NCBI GenBank assembly: GCA_021234155.1
Contig: JAJEKV010000053.1
Location: 1,127,307 to 1,191,306 of the forward strand
DNA from: Isoetes taiwanensis
Taxonomy: Eukaryota > Streptophyta > Lycopodiopsida > Isoetales > Isoetaceae
DNA: 64,000 nt
Direction: 5' to 3'
The notes beneath the pieces were generated by a model. That model was not told the DNA's origin and did no database searches. It was given only the letters and a program-made list of their open reading frames with translations. The translations under genes and the position numbers were made by a program. Within the stretch, counting starts at the first letter, position 1. Every line of letters starts with the position of its first letter. Shown in pieces: positions 36,946 to 47,989 of the stretch.

Positions 36946-39215
36946 ATGGCAACATCAGGAAGCGCCATGCTTCTATGGGCCATATTTGCCCTCGTGCTTC
37001 CTTTCTTTGCATATGCAGAGGATGCTTCGGACGTTTTAGCCCTAACCCAGATACGTTTGACAAGAATGTTAAAGATGCTGATGCTTTAGTCGAGTTTTAT
37101 GCACCCTGGTACGTTTAATCCATGTTTCGGTTCTTCTGCCAGAATATTAGTGCTTCTCAAGCGTGTTCATAGATCTGATCTAACTTGTTTTCACATGATT
37201 GCTTGGTATTTGTCTATTATCAATTTATTACAGAGGTATAGAGATCTAACTATAAATATTTGTGCCGTCTCACCTTGGGTAATCATTAGTTAACTAACGG
37301 ATTCTGTGTTTCTAGGTGTGGGCATTGTAAAAAGTTGGCACCAGAATATGAGAAGCTTGGCACTGCCTTGAAGAAAGCAAAAGGCGTATTAATAGCAAAG
37401 GTATATACTAGCTTGTGTCGAATGTTCCTGCTTGGGTATATCTCAGTGTCGTGTTAACTAATGAGATCTTGCTTCTGCAGGTTGACTGTGATGAACACAA
37501 AAGTCTTTGCACCAAGTATGGGGTTTCTGGTTTTCCCACCATTAAGTGGTTTCCCAAGGGCTCATTAGAACCAAAAGAGTGAGTCTCTGATATTTTGCTT
37601 ATATGTAGCTATCCATTATTATATTTATTTATTTATCATTTCTGTAATTATAACTGCGGTTAGATTTTTTGGCAAATCTCATCTAATCTCTTTTATATTC
37701 GTTTTTGTAGTTACAATTCTGGTCGGACAGCTGAAGATCTTATTGACTTCGTGAACAAAGAAGCAGGTGGCTATCTATCTATTGCTTTCACCACCTTGTG
37801 CACATAAACTTACATATTAGGCTGCTTTTGTTTTATTGTGTTTATATAGGAACAAATGTAAAGTTGAGTGTAGCAGTATCAGATGTGGTAGTTCTCACAA
37901 CTGCCAACTTTGATGAGGTTGTGCTTGACAATTCGAAAGATGTTTTGGTAGAATTTTATGCACCATGGTAAGTTCAGTCTTGGAGCTTTGGGTCCTTTAC
38001 ATTTACTAATTCGTTTCTGATGCCTATATATAGGTGTGGCCATTGCAAACAGCTTGCCCCTGTAAGTTCCTCTTTTATACAGTATAATTATGTATAATGA
38101 TTCATATTAATTAAAAGGCTTAAACTTAGCTCGTTTTCTCATGTGAGTACGACTTCAAGATTAAATTTAGCGAGCCCCAGTACATTTGAAACTTTTTTTA
38201 TGATTGTTGTGCGTCTGCAATGTTGTTTGCCAAGACGTATGGCCATCTTTTAATTCCTTTGGATTACTTTGTGTGTTATCGTGGATGCCCATGTAACTAA
38301 CAAGTCATGATCTGGTTGTCAGGTCTATGAGCAGCTTGCATCAGCTTATAAGCTAGAGGACGACATTGTGATTGCCAAGTTGGATGCTGATGCTCACAAG
38401 GATGTAGCTACAAAGTAAGGAAAATTTAAGTATGTGGTTGAAAAGTAAGACATGTTGTGCGGTGCCGATGCTGATTAGAACCATATCACTCATGGCAGTT
38501 ATGGTGTTCAAGGATATCCAACTCTTAAGTACTTCCCCAAAGGCAAGAAAGATGGCGATGATTATGATGGTGGGCGTTCTTTGGATGAGTTTGTGGAATT
38601 TATTAACGAGAAGACTGGTGCAAAAAGAAACAGCAAAGGAGGTCTTACCAGTGAAGTAAGTAATTGGCATTACGGGCCTGAATTAATGTTGAGAGACGGA
38701 TGCTAAGGGTTTTAAAAAGAGGGAGGCTCTAAAATTGTCTTTTGGCTGTTACTTCACAGGCAGGTAAAGTACAGCAGTTGGATATAATAATCGAAGAATT
38801 TTTAGCAGCGCCAGAAAATGAACGACATTCTGTATCTAAACGGTTTGAGGATGAAGTGTCAAAGCTAGAAGGGACTTTGGCCAAGTACGTTTATTGTTCT
38901 AAACTAATTCATCTTATTTAAATTTTTTTTGTTGCCGTTGTCTTCATGAGCATTGTGCATTTATAGGTATGGGCAAGTTTACAACAAGGCTTTAAAGAAC
39001 ATTGTGCAGAAAGGTTTAGAGTATCCAAAGAAGGAAACTCAGAGGCTTGAACGTCTTCTTTCTGGGGTAAATATTTGCGTTGTCTAAAATGGTGGTTGAA
39101 TAAGGATTTCGATTTTTGATCATTGGATTTTTTTTTTCTGCAGGCTTTGAGTCCCTTGAAGCATGATGAGATTACAATAAAGAAAAACATTTTGTCATCT
39201 TTTATGAAGCAATGA
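36946..39215 (+). CDS. Protein disulfide isomerase with two thioredoxin domains and an ERp29-type C-terminus (PDIL2-1 class)
   Basis: Oxidoreductase and chaperone of the endoplasmic reticulum lumen. Eleven exons: 36946-37108, 37316-37400, 37481-37578, 37711-37766, 37850-37967, 38034-38061, 38323-38414, 38499-38655, 38760-38884, 38967-39066, 39144-39215. The product would be 364 residues. A hydrophobic signal peptide ([16 protein letters not shown]) starts it; two thioredoxin domains follow, each with the active-site WCGHC split by an intron ([34 protein letters not shown]). The C-terminal 100 residues ([15 protein letters not shown] ... [20 protein letters not shown]) match the ERp29 C-domain. 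There is no KDEL, as is usual for this class. Oddity: in exon 1 the run CCC at 37046-37048 seems to lack one C, which puts the signal peptide out of frame with [17 protein letters not shown]; restoring the count makes every exon phase agree. An in-frame ATG at about 36974 could start a form without signal peptide. Confidence 0.92.
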
Positions 39216-42060
39216 CGGGAATCGAAGTTATTCTTTTGTTTAGAGGCTTTAGTAAGCTGGCCATTGTATTGCATTGACAAGAAGCTTCATCACCTGTAAC
39301 ACAATTAGATCAGATCAAATTAGATCATGTTGAATTAAATTATTCTCACACTATATGCTGCTCATGTGCCTCCAACTTGAACTTTCAAGGTGCCACACAA
39401 CGTATTGAGGGTTTTAAAGAATGGTTTTGATGAATGTGTCAATTTGATTGTAAAGTGGACATGAAAAATACTATAACTTTGCATATGAACGAGGATATTA
39501 TTTTTGCATGTGAAGAGTTGTTTGTTTGTGTATATATATTGCTTATTTGCTCTATCCTTATTGCTTTTTTTCGATCATTGGATCGAAGCATTATTCTATG
39601 AATGTGCAAGGGTTGTGGAATTTCCACGTCAGACCCATGTATACGCCTGCGCACCCCATAGCACCCCATACGTTGTTTCTACGTATCTACGTACATCTAA
39701 TACTTTAATGCATACAAATAAACAATGAACGTCATAGCATTGCATTTACAAGAGATACACAGGAAGATAACAGTGGACGAAAATGAACAGGTCACATAAG
39801 GTCACATATATTACATTGGCAGATGTGCAAAATAGTCATGAAATAAGCTTCAAGAAGAAGCTTCCACAAAGGGCCTGCATGCCCAAAACGTCTGTACATA
39901 AGTAGAACATGAACAGAAGTGCAAACCACCAGAAAACATGAGGGAAAGCCTGAGCAGAAGAGATGCCACAGCCATCTCACGCCTGCATCGTGCACCCGCA
40001 TTCATAAACTACAACCACATAGCACCATGAAGAACACACCCGAAATAGGGTTGGAGTCTTCTTCTGAACCTCTGCAGCACTCCTCCGAACCTCCCAACCA
40101 CCCAATGCTAACTTCAAAACCACGGATTCTAGAGCTTTCAAAGTGCAAACTTGAAATACGGATTTATCAACTCGATTTACATAGCACCTCAAGAAGAAGC
40201 CTCGGGAAATACCGCATTAGATATACGCGAACAAATACATGAAATACATGCTTTGTCTTGAGGTGCAAACATACATATGATAGTGCGAAGTCTTTGAGAG
40301 AAACAAAGCGGGAAACCCGACTTGCCGCCAAAGGCTTTGCGACTTCTTAGCCCCCGGGTCATTGCTTCTGATCTTTGAGTAAGCGGTCTTTGAGTGCAAA
40401 CAAACAGTCCTCGATCTTGAGTCTGACTGCAAAACTTCTCGGTCGCGGGGACCTCCTCACGCTTCCCCGCCATGCTCACAGCCATGCCGTTTTGCCGCCC
40501 CATCATGCTTTCGCTGGCGCCACATGCCCGGCAAATGCTATTTTCTGAACCATTGATTGCAAACTAACTTTCCTTTCCTCAAAACCCTAACCTCCATATT
40601 TCGGCCCACCTTCGCCAAAACCTTACTAATTGGATAATTTGGAAACCTTATATATTAGCATCAATCCGAATGCATTAATCTTACACCTAAAGATTAGGGT
40701 TCATTGATCAGTCTAGAAAATAAAATGTGGTTTTGGTAACCCTGTAAAAAGTAATAAAAAATTTCAAGCCATTGATCTTCTAACCATTGAGAGCTCTAAA
40801 AAATCTAAGTCGTACAAGTGACAAGCATTGGGTCGTTGAACAATAAGAACTCGGATCCCACAACAAAGGTGGGTGAACCAGTAGGCACTACGCCAACAAC
40901 CCGAAGTAAGAAGCTAAACATTCGTGAGGCTAAAACCTAAAAAGGTAAAATTCACAAGACAAGCACCCATAAAATTTGTTAGTAGCAACAAAAAATATAA
41001 GTACATGATAACCTCCAGAGGGCTTCGTCGCATGCGCAATGCAAACAAATAACCTCTATAAAATGGGAGGCTGGTTGGGCATGCCAGGGGAAGCAATATA
41101 GAAACAGATTATATTTGTAATAAACATCAGAGGGGTTGGTCGAACATGCCACGTGAAGCAATATAAAGTAAACTATATCATCAATTAGAGGTGCTGGTCG
41201 TGGGTACTACACAAACAAAAAACCTCTTTAACATAGAGGGGCTAGTGGTGTGAACCATGAAATAAAAAGCACAATAAGGGGTGGGGAAGGAGGGTTTCAC
41301 GAATGATACTATATTGCTGTGAGGAGAATGTCGAATAACGAAACTATTGTGAGCCAAATATATATCATTCCTTCTCATCCGAGAATATCGATTCGGCATG
41401 GATCGATACCATTCTCATGAGTAGGACTCGCGATGAAGACACATGGAAAGAAGAGAACTCTTACTTGCCACTTAAACGGCGATATAACTGCATTTGCTAT
41501 TGAAGAAGCAGTTCAATAGAATGTGCAAGAGACGAGGGCCCAAGAGGAGGGCTATCGAAGAAGGCATGGTCTATAGATCGAAGTTAAGATGGAAAAAATT
41601 TGATATTGTGCCAAAAGAGACGTCAATGAAGCGAATGATTTAAGTTACCAATATAGGAGAACTACTACGCATCCAAAAAAGCATATATGTAGACAGGCTT
41701 CATCTTTGCGTAAGCCCAAATATCTCATGATGAATGAAACAATCCCAATGAAATAACATATTTCAGATCGAGACAACCAAAGGAATGGCAACAAAGAACA
41801 TAATTAAGCACATGCACAAATGTAAGAGATGATGATGCTAACCTTTCAGGATAAAATGTTTCTTTAGATCTGAAAAAAGTAGATTAAAAAAATGAGACAT
41901 CAAATGGAGGATCTACAATGGAATAATATTGCATATATACAAATACAAATATCCTCATGCCCATCTATAGACATGTATTCAAACCCAAAGGATGTATCTT
42001 TCCATCTTGATTTGACCTTGAATTGATGCTACGTCTCCCCACCTTGCTATTATTAAACAT
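39216..42060. other. Intergenic, no gene recognised
   Basis: 39.2-39.4 kb is the 3' flank of PDI. The minus frame at 40189-40506 (105 codons) starts with a plausible MMGRQNGMAVSMAGK, but I see no family. Around 40.97-41.25 kb a unit of 60-80 bases containing GGTTGG/GCTGGT, CATGCCA and GAAGCAATATA repeats about three times with much divergence. No RNA gene was recognised. Confidence 0.45.
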
Positions 42061-42061
42061 A

Positions 42062-42088
42062 CTAGAAAAGCGCCCGGCGATGTCGGGC
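42062..42088 (-). mobile_element. Helitron-like 3' terminus (minus strand)
   Basis: Read on the minus strand, a hairpin (arms GCCCGAC and GCCGGGC around ATC) is followed six bases later by CTAG (42065-42062) and T. This is the same architecture as the terminus at 31.05 kb. The element would extend to higher coordinates; its 5' end was not located. Confidence 0.5.
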
Positions 42089-43320
42089 ATTACTCTTGGA
42101 CGTGTGGAATGGATAGATGTAATAGGATATGTAGGTGGAATAAAAATAGTAAATGTACATGGATGTAATGGAGTGACAGATGTGAAGGGTTTACGAATAT
42201 CGGATGGACAGAAATGCATAATGTGGAATAGAATGGGTAGACATAATGGAATGCATAAAGTTTAGGATGCCTGTGATAGTTTAGGATTGTGTTTATGTGG
42301 TCAACACAATTGCAATTGGATGTTGTCTGTATGTTTGACTGGAAGACGCGTGTGGGTAGTGTAGTGTAGTTTGTGGGGTGTGTTTTGTGTGTGACTTAAT
42401 AATATCTATCTAGGGTAATGGTAGTGTGTATATTTTTGCATAGCCATTGAGTGTGCATGCATTTGAGAGTCCATTTAGCATTGTTCATGCTTAAAAGCAT
42501 TGTATTTGATATAAAAATAATACTTGGGAACTCAACATTTTGGAGTTGCTTCTGTCTTTGGAAGTTGCGTGATTTTCTTCATGCGATTTGATGACATGGT
42601 TGATACAAATTTTGTCTTTCAATCCATGAGTTGCATGTTACATCCTCTCGCCTTCAAAATTTATGATATATAGGTCCCCAAACTCCTCTAACCTCCTAAA
42701 CACACGTACCCTAAATTCATAAACCCTAAAACCAATGCCCGCCTATTAGTGCTTGTGCCTTGGTTTAAAAAATAATCTCATATAATTTCATTATAGGGAT
42801 ATAATTTTCAAGAGTTTATAAAATAAAGATTCATAGATATTTCGGTGGTCTAATGAGTGCACATGTTAAGGTTGAGAATAGTAATTAAATATGTAAATGC
42901 TTTGTATCCCAAAAATGTCACATACAGAAAACATAAGTGCCAGGAAAATATTACATGATCATTCAACATAAAAAGGCTTAAGATAGAAAAGCACATTTGG
43001 GAGAGTTGAAGGCGTAAGAAAGACACCTATCTTGAATTTTGAGACACACAATAGTATTGCATCTAAGACATTGCGATTTTATCAAAGATGCAACAAAGAC
43101 ATCACATTTGCCACATGGTACAACAAACTAACCATGATAAGTGTCCCAATTTGCTTGTTGGTTTCTGTACACGCACATGCAGAATTATAAATTCAACAAT
43201 TATAAAACATGTAGTGTAAATATTAGTAAAGTATATGGAAATTCTGGGAAAGGACTCGCAAGAGACACAAAACCGGCCGACTACCAAAGAACTTCCTTAA
43301 CTATAAGCCGATGGCGTAAA
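42089..43320. other. Probable Helitron interior, no gene recognised
   Basis: AT-rich sequence with GT-rich stretches at 42.3-42.5 kb. There is no Rep/helicase sequence, so any Helitron here is non-autonomous. A plus frame at 42023-42265 is only an open stretch through the terminus. Confidence 0.35.
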
Positions 43321-43371
43321 ACCTGCAAGCAACACAAAGAACTCGAAAAAACACCCGTGAATGGTTAGAGA
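43321..43371 (+). repeat. Direct repeat, left copy
   Basis: Begins CCTGCAAGCAACACAAA and ends CCCGTGAATGGTTAGAGA. A second copy lies at 44613-44664, so the palindrome array and the GA microsatellite are enclosed by a repeat of about 52 bases. Confidence 0.7.
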
Positions 43372-43402
43372 CAATTCAACATGTAGCAGAAAAAGAGAGC
43401 AT

Positions 43403-43678
43403 CACCCCAATAGGGTGGAGAACAACATCACCCAACGGGTGGAAAACAATCACGTAGAAAGAAATATGCGTCACCCTCGAGGTGGAAATAAACAGCATCA
43501 CCCGCAGGTGGAGAGAGCATCACCCAACGGGTGGAAAACAATTATGCATCACCCAACGGGTGGAAAACAATTACGTAAAAAGAAATATGCGTCACCCTGG
43601 AGGTGGAAATAAACAGCATCACCCGCAGGTGGAAATAGCATCACCACCATGGTGGAAAAAAGCGACACCCAACGGGTG
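43403..43678 (+). repeat. Array of ten short CACC...GGTG palindromes
   Basis: Ten palindromic cores of 12-15 bases start at 43403, 43429, 43472, 43499, 43521, 43550, 43593, 43620, 43642 and 43666. Examples are CACCCAACGGGTG (four times), CACCCTCGAGGTG, CACCCTGGAGGTG and CACCCGCAGGTG (twice). Nearly all are preceded by GCATCA or GCGTCA and followed by GAAA or GAAAAC. Spacers contain a recurrent AAAAAGAAATATGC block, so part of the array is a degenerate tandem repeat of about 120 bases. The stems are kept while the loops differ. It is not a CRISPR array: spacers are short and repeated. Confidence 0.75.
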
Positions 43679-44147
43679 GATAACAATCATGTAAAAAGAA
43701 ATATGCATTGCAAAATAATGCTAGACAATGGTGTATGTAATATCATATATAGGGAGCAAAGCTATGCACGAAAAATCAGCCTACTGCGAACATGACAAAG
43801 TGGAGCTAACGAAAACAAAGAAGCTCCCAAATCCATAAAATTGGTACACCGAACAATATAACCCGTTACCCATGTTCAAGAAAATATAACTTCATGAAGC
43901 AACAAATAAGTGCGCTAATAAAGTGAACAAAGAAACCAACAAACACTAGAGCTTCCCCATGATCATGCCAAAAAGAAGAAAAATCTTAAACACAACCCCA
44001 AATATTCAAAACCCAAGATCGGACCAAACCAAATATAGAATATACATATAAGAAATTTAGCCACAAAGGACAAAGAGGTGGAAAACATGTCACAAAAATA
44101 CTTGAATGGGACAAAAAAGGTCGCGAAAAATTTTTTAATAGAACCAC

Positions 44148-44268
<121 letters not shown>

Positions 44269-44612
44269 AAAACCTCCCAGCATTGAGTCGGGTCACGGCA
44301 CGAGAGTTAATGGAGCACAACAATAAAAAAGAGGCTATAGATAGGCTTATCATTCATCACAAAGGAACAATATACAACGCTTGAAGAATAGAGAGGTAGC
44401 CGACCATAGGAACAATATCTGGACTATATAAAAAGAAATGGGTATATGGCGATGGCAACAACTCGCCGGGATAAAAACCCGCCCTTTTCGGGTTTTCGAG
44501 GAAAACCCTAATGAGAAATGGTCGCCAACAACCTTGAATGTGTTGCCCGAAAAGAAGGAGATGAGTCGATGGCGAACACAAAATATAGCAGGACCCCAGA
44601 AGAGGGCGGAAG

Positions 44613-44664
44613 CCTGCAAGCAACACAAAAACCCCTAAAATACCCGTGAATGGTTAGAGAAAAG
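44613..44664 (+). repeat. Direct repeat, right copy
   Basis: Second copy of the block at 43321-43371, about 1.29 kb away, with a few substitutions. Confidence 0.7.
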
Positions 44665-44947
44665 CAAACTCATGGCCCCACGCAGCAGGGCGGGAAGGGA
44701 GGGAAGCAACGAGAATAGAAGAAGAGCTGTTGTGAGAAGACGCCGATAACCAGTCCGAAAGAGGAAATAGCCTTATATAGCAGCTCGTCCTTTCCCAGAA
44801 TGGCGATCCGATGGCTCGGATCGATGCTATACTGGAAAGCTTTAGCATTAACCTGATGTTAAACTACTAAACATTAAGTTTAGTTGTAATCTCAAACTGC
44901 ACCTTTTGTTAAATCCATTAAAAACATCCATTGACAACTATCAACAT

Positions 44948-45382
44948 TTGTGATTCCCAACACAGGAACAGTACTATCAACATCTGTGATTCCCAATACA
45001 GGAACAGTGCTGGAAAAGTCTAACCTTGAAAAGTGAATGCAATGCTAATAATATAACCATGTCATGGGATAGGCTAAAGTTGGCCAGATTTGTGATTCCC
45101 AACACAGGAACAGTACTATCAACATCTAGTACTATCAACATCTGTGATTCCCAATACAGGAATAGTGCTGGAAAAGTCTAAACTTGAAAAGTGAATGCAA
45201 TGCTAATACTATAACCATGTCATGGGATAGGCTCAAGTTGGCCGATTTGTGATTCCCAACAGAGAATGACTATCAACATCGATTCCCAATACAGGAACAA
45301 TGCTGGAAAAGTCTAAACTTGAAAAGTGAATGCAATGCTAATACTATAACCATGTCATGGGATAGGCTAAAGTTGGCCAGAG
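44948..45382 (+). repeat. Three tandem copies of a ~145-bp unit
   Basis: Units begin at about 44948, 45091 and 45246, each with TTTGTGATTCCCAACA, then GAACAGTGCTGGAAAAGTCT, then ATAACCATGTCATGGGATAG. The second copy carries an extra internal duplication (AGTACTATCAACATC twice) and the third has a deletion. Confidence 0.75.
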
Positions 45383-45556
45383 CTACTACATTGAAAGATA
45401 AAAGCCATTTATGAAAGAATACCTATATTCAGCGTCCATGCCATCCAATGCTTCAAGTTTTTTGCAAAACACCATAGAAGAAGAGCCAACACAGAGATAC
45501 ATGGAGCTGACTCGCTCCCCCTGGTTTGAGACCTCACCCAAACCTTGGTTTCTATG

Positions 45557-45816
<260 letters not shown>

Positions 45817-45865
45817 TTATTAATCACGCCCCCATAGGACCTTGAGGTCATGGAGCGGCGATATA

Positions 45866-45925
45866 GAAATATGTTTAAACATATTTCTCTTTTAAACAAA
45901 ATAGAAATATGTTTAAAAGAGAACT
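45866..45925. repeat. 24-bp perfect palindrome with nearby partial copy
   Basis: 45866-45889 reads AGAAATATGTTT followed directly by its reverse complement. A related arm (AGAAATATGTTTAAAAGAG) follows at about 45903, complementary to CTCTTTTAAAC just before it, so two overlapping hairpins are possible. Confidence 0.65.
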
Positions 45926-46009
45926 TTGGAAACATAAACGGGAGAATGGATTTGTAAACTTAACATGTTGGAATCATCATTGATATACCTAGGTCAAGGT
46001 AGTGCAAAT

Positions 46010-46947
46010 CATTGAAGTGCTGGCGATTGTCCGTGAAACCACCAAACACAAAAGATATTTGTCAATTATCAACTATCAAAAGAGCCAGATGACATTCTGG
46101 ATGTTTCACAAGTACCTGCGTGAACACCAAATGCGGATAATTTTTAACTGCAACAAGAAGAGTGAAGTTGGGTTCTTAAATATTTCTATCCCATGGGACA
46201 AACTGATCAGATGGTGACTTGGAAACTGAGAATATATCAGCAAAGCGAATGATAAAAGGAAGCAGAAAATGAAGCGCATGTTACAATTTTCAAAGGAAGC
46301 AGAAAATGAATGAGTACAGATTATACCCTCACAGCATATTTCATTTCATCTCCCCTTCCTTACTTGCACCTGCCATTACATTGCACTTGTCAAAATCATA
46401 ATATTGAACAAAATGAGAGAAAGTTGAACCATCACCTGTGTGCTATTTTCAACACAATACCAGCTATTATAAGTCCACCATTGAAGTGCTGGCGATTGTC
46501 CACGAAACCACCAAACACACAAGATATTTGTTAAGGCCATTCCAGAATTCATCATTATCAAGTGTCAAAAGAGCCAGATGACATTCTAGATGTTTAGCAA
46601 GCACCTGCGTGAATACCAAATGCAGATAATTTTTAACTGCAATAAGAAGAGTGAAGCTGGGTTCTTAAATATTAATATCCCGTGGGACAAACTGATCAAA
46701 TAGTGACTTGAAAACTGAGAATATATCAGCAAAGCCAATGACAAAAATAGCACATTACAATTTTCAAAGGAAGCAGAAAAGGGATGAGTACAGATTATAC
46801 CCTCACGACATATTTCATTTCATCTCCCCTCTTCCATACTTGCACCTGCCATTACATTGCATTTGTCAAAATCATATGCTGAACAAAATGAGAGAAAGTT
46901 GCACCATCACCTGTGTGCTATTTTCAACACAATACCAACTATTATAA
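46010..46947 (+). repeat. Tandem duplication of a ~470-bp unit
   Basis: 46010-46479 and 46480-46947 align along their whole length with scattered changes. Shared landmarks are GAAGTGCTGGCGATTGTCC, GAGCCAGATGACATTCT, ACTGATCA and TGCACCTGCCATTACATTGC. Neither copy contains a recognisable gene. Confidence 0.8.
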
Positions 46948-47989
46948 CCACTGCAAATATTTAAAAATAATGCTAATAGATAAATATGTTTCTATTAAAG
47001 ACCTATAAGTTGTCTACTTCTTCCAGATTGACATTGTTTTTGCCATGGAATACAAAAGTCAAGATCCGAGTGAGTGCAACAGATCTTCAAGGCATACAGT
47101 GTGTTCTGATATGAAGAATCCAACTTCTTAAACACTGAAATCTTGGTCAGCAAACATTACCATCACCACCGTATTCAGAAAGGACTTTTTCGGCAGTTCT
47201 TCAATGCCATCCGCCTGCAGAGAAATCTCATCATTCACATCAGATCAATTTAGCAAAGCCCACTGTGGCTGCATCGATCTTGATTCAAAATGACGGACAC
47301 TTACAATTTAGAATATTCGTCCAAGCTGAGGTTTAATGCCTTTATAGATATTTCCAGAAGGAACACCACCCGAACTGCTCCACTAACTTTCGTCTCCAGC
47401 TTCTTCCAGCGTGGATGCCCAAAATATTGTAGACTGCCCTGCTTAGCAGACCATATCAGAACTCAGATAAAGAGAAGAATAGAGTAGCAGAGGGTACCTT
47501 AGTTAATGGAGGTTGCCTTCATAACATAGGTTGCTGATACATCAAAAGCAACTTCGGCTTCTTAAATGGATTGCCAGATAAAGGTCAGCGCCTTGGCTTA
47601 GCGATAAGTCAGCCATCGCCAAGCTTATGCTGCCATTAACCGGTGTTCCATTGATGCCACAAAAATCAGTATAAACACCATGGTAAGAAAGATCTCTCAG
47701 GCAAGGCACCTTGGCCTGATATGGTATGCAAACGTGCATTCCCGCAAGCTAGGATGCTACCACAACCTATGATCTATTCGTAGAAAATCCAAGGTGGTAG
47801 GCCGAAAACAGAGGCCGAAGAGAAAAAATTTGGAGTCTGAAGAAGATTCGAAATTGGTATGGAATACCCCCTGCATCCCGCAAGTGGGGAAGGGAACGCC
47901 GCATGCGTCTGCACAGCGGCGTTCAAGGCACAAATATCAATGCTATCCCATTTTAATAAAGAAGATATGCATTATGCATATACAAGGTA
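46948..47989 (-). other. Unassigned region, possible old exons on the minus strand
   Basis: Two minus-strand stretches look more protein-like than their surroundings: about 47470-47300 (FGHPRWKKLETKVSGAVRV) and 47739-47542 (VPCLRDLSYHGVYTDFCGIN, then GSISLAMADLSLSQGADLYL). Candidate splice sites exist around both. I do not recognise a family, so these are recorded only as candidates. Confidence 0.25.

Noticed and set aside
43403-43678. CRISPR array
   Set aside because: Palindromic units are regularly repeated, but the spacers are short, partly identical and not of constant length, and the surrounding DNA is that of a eukaryotic plant nucleus.
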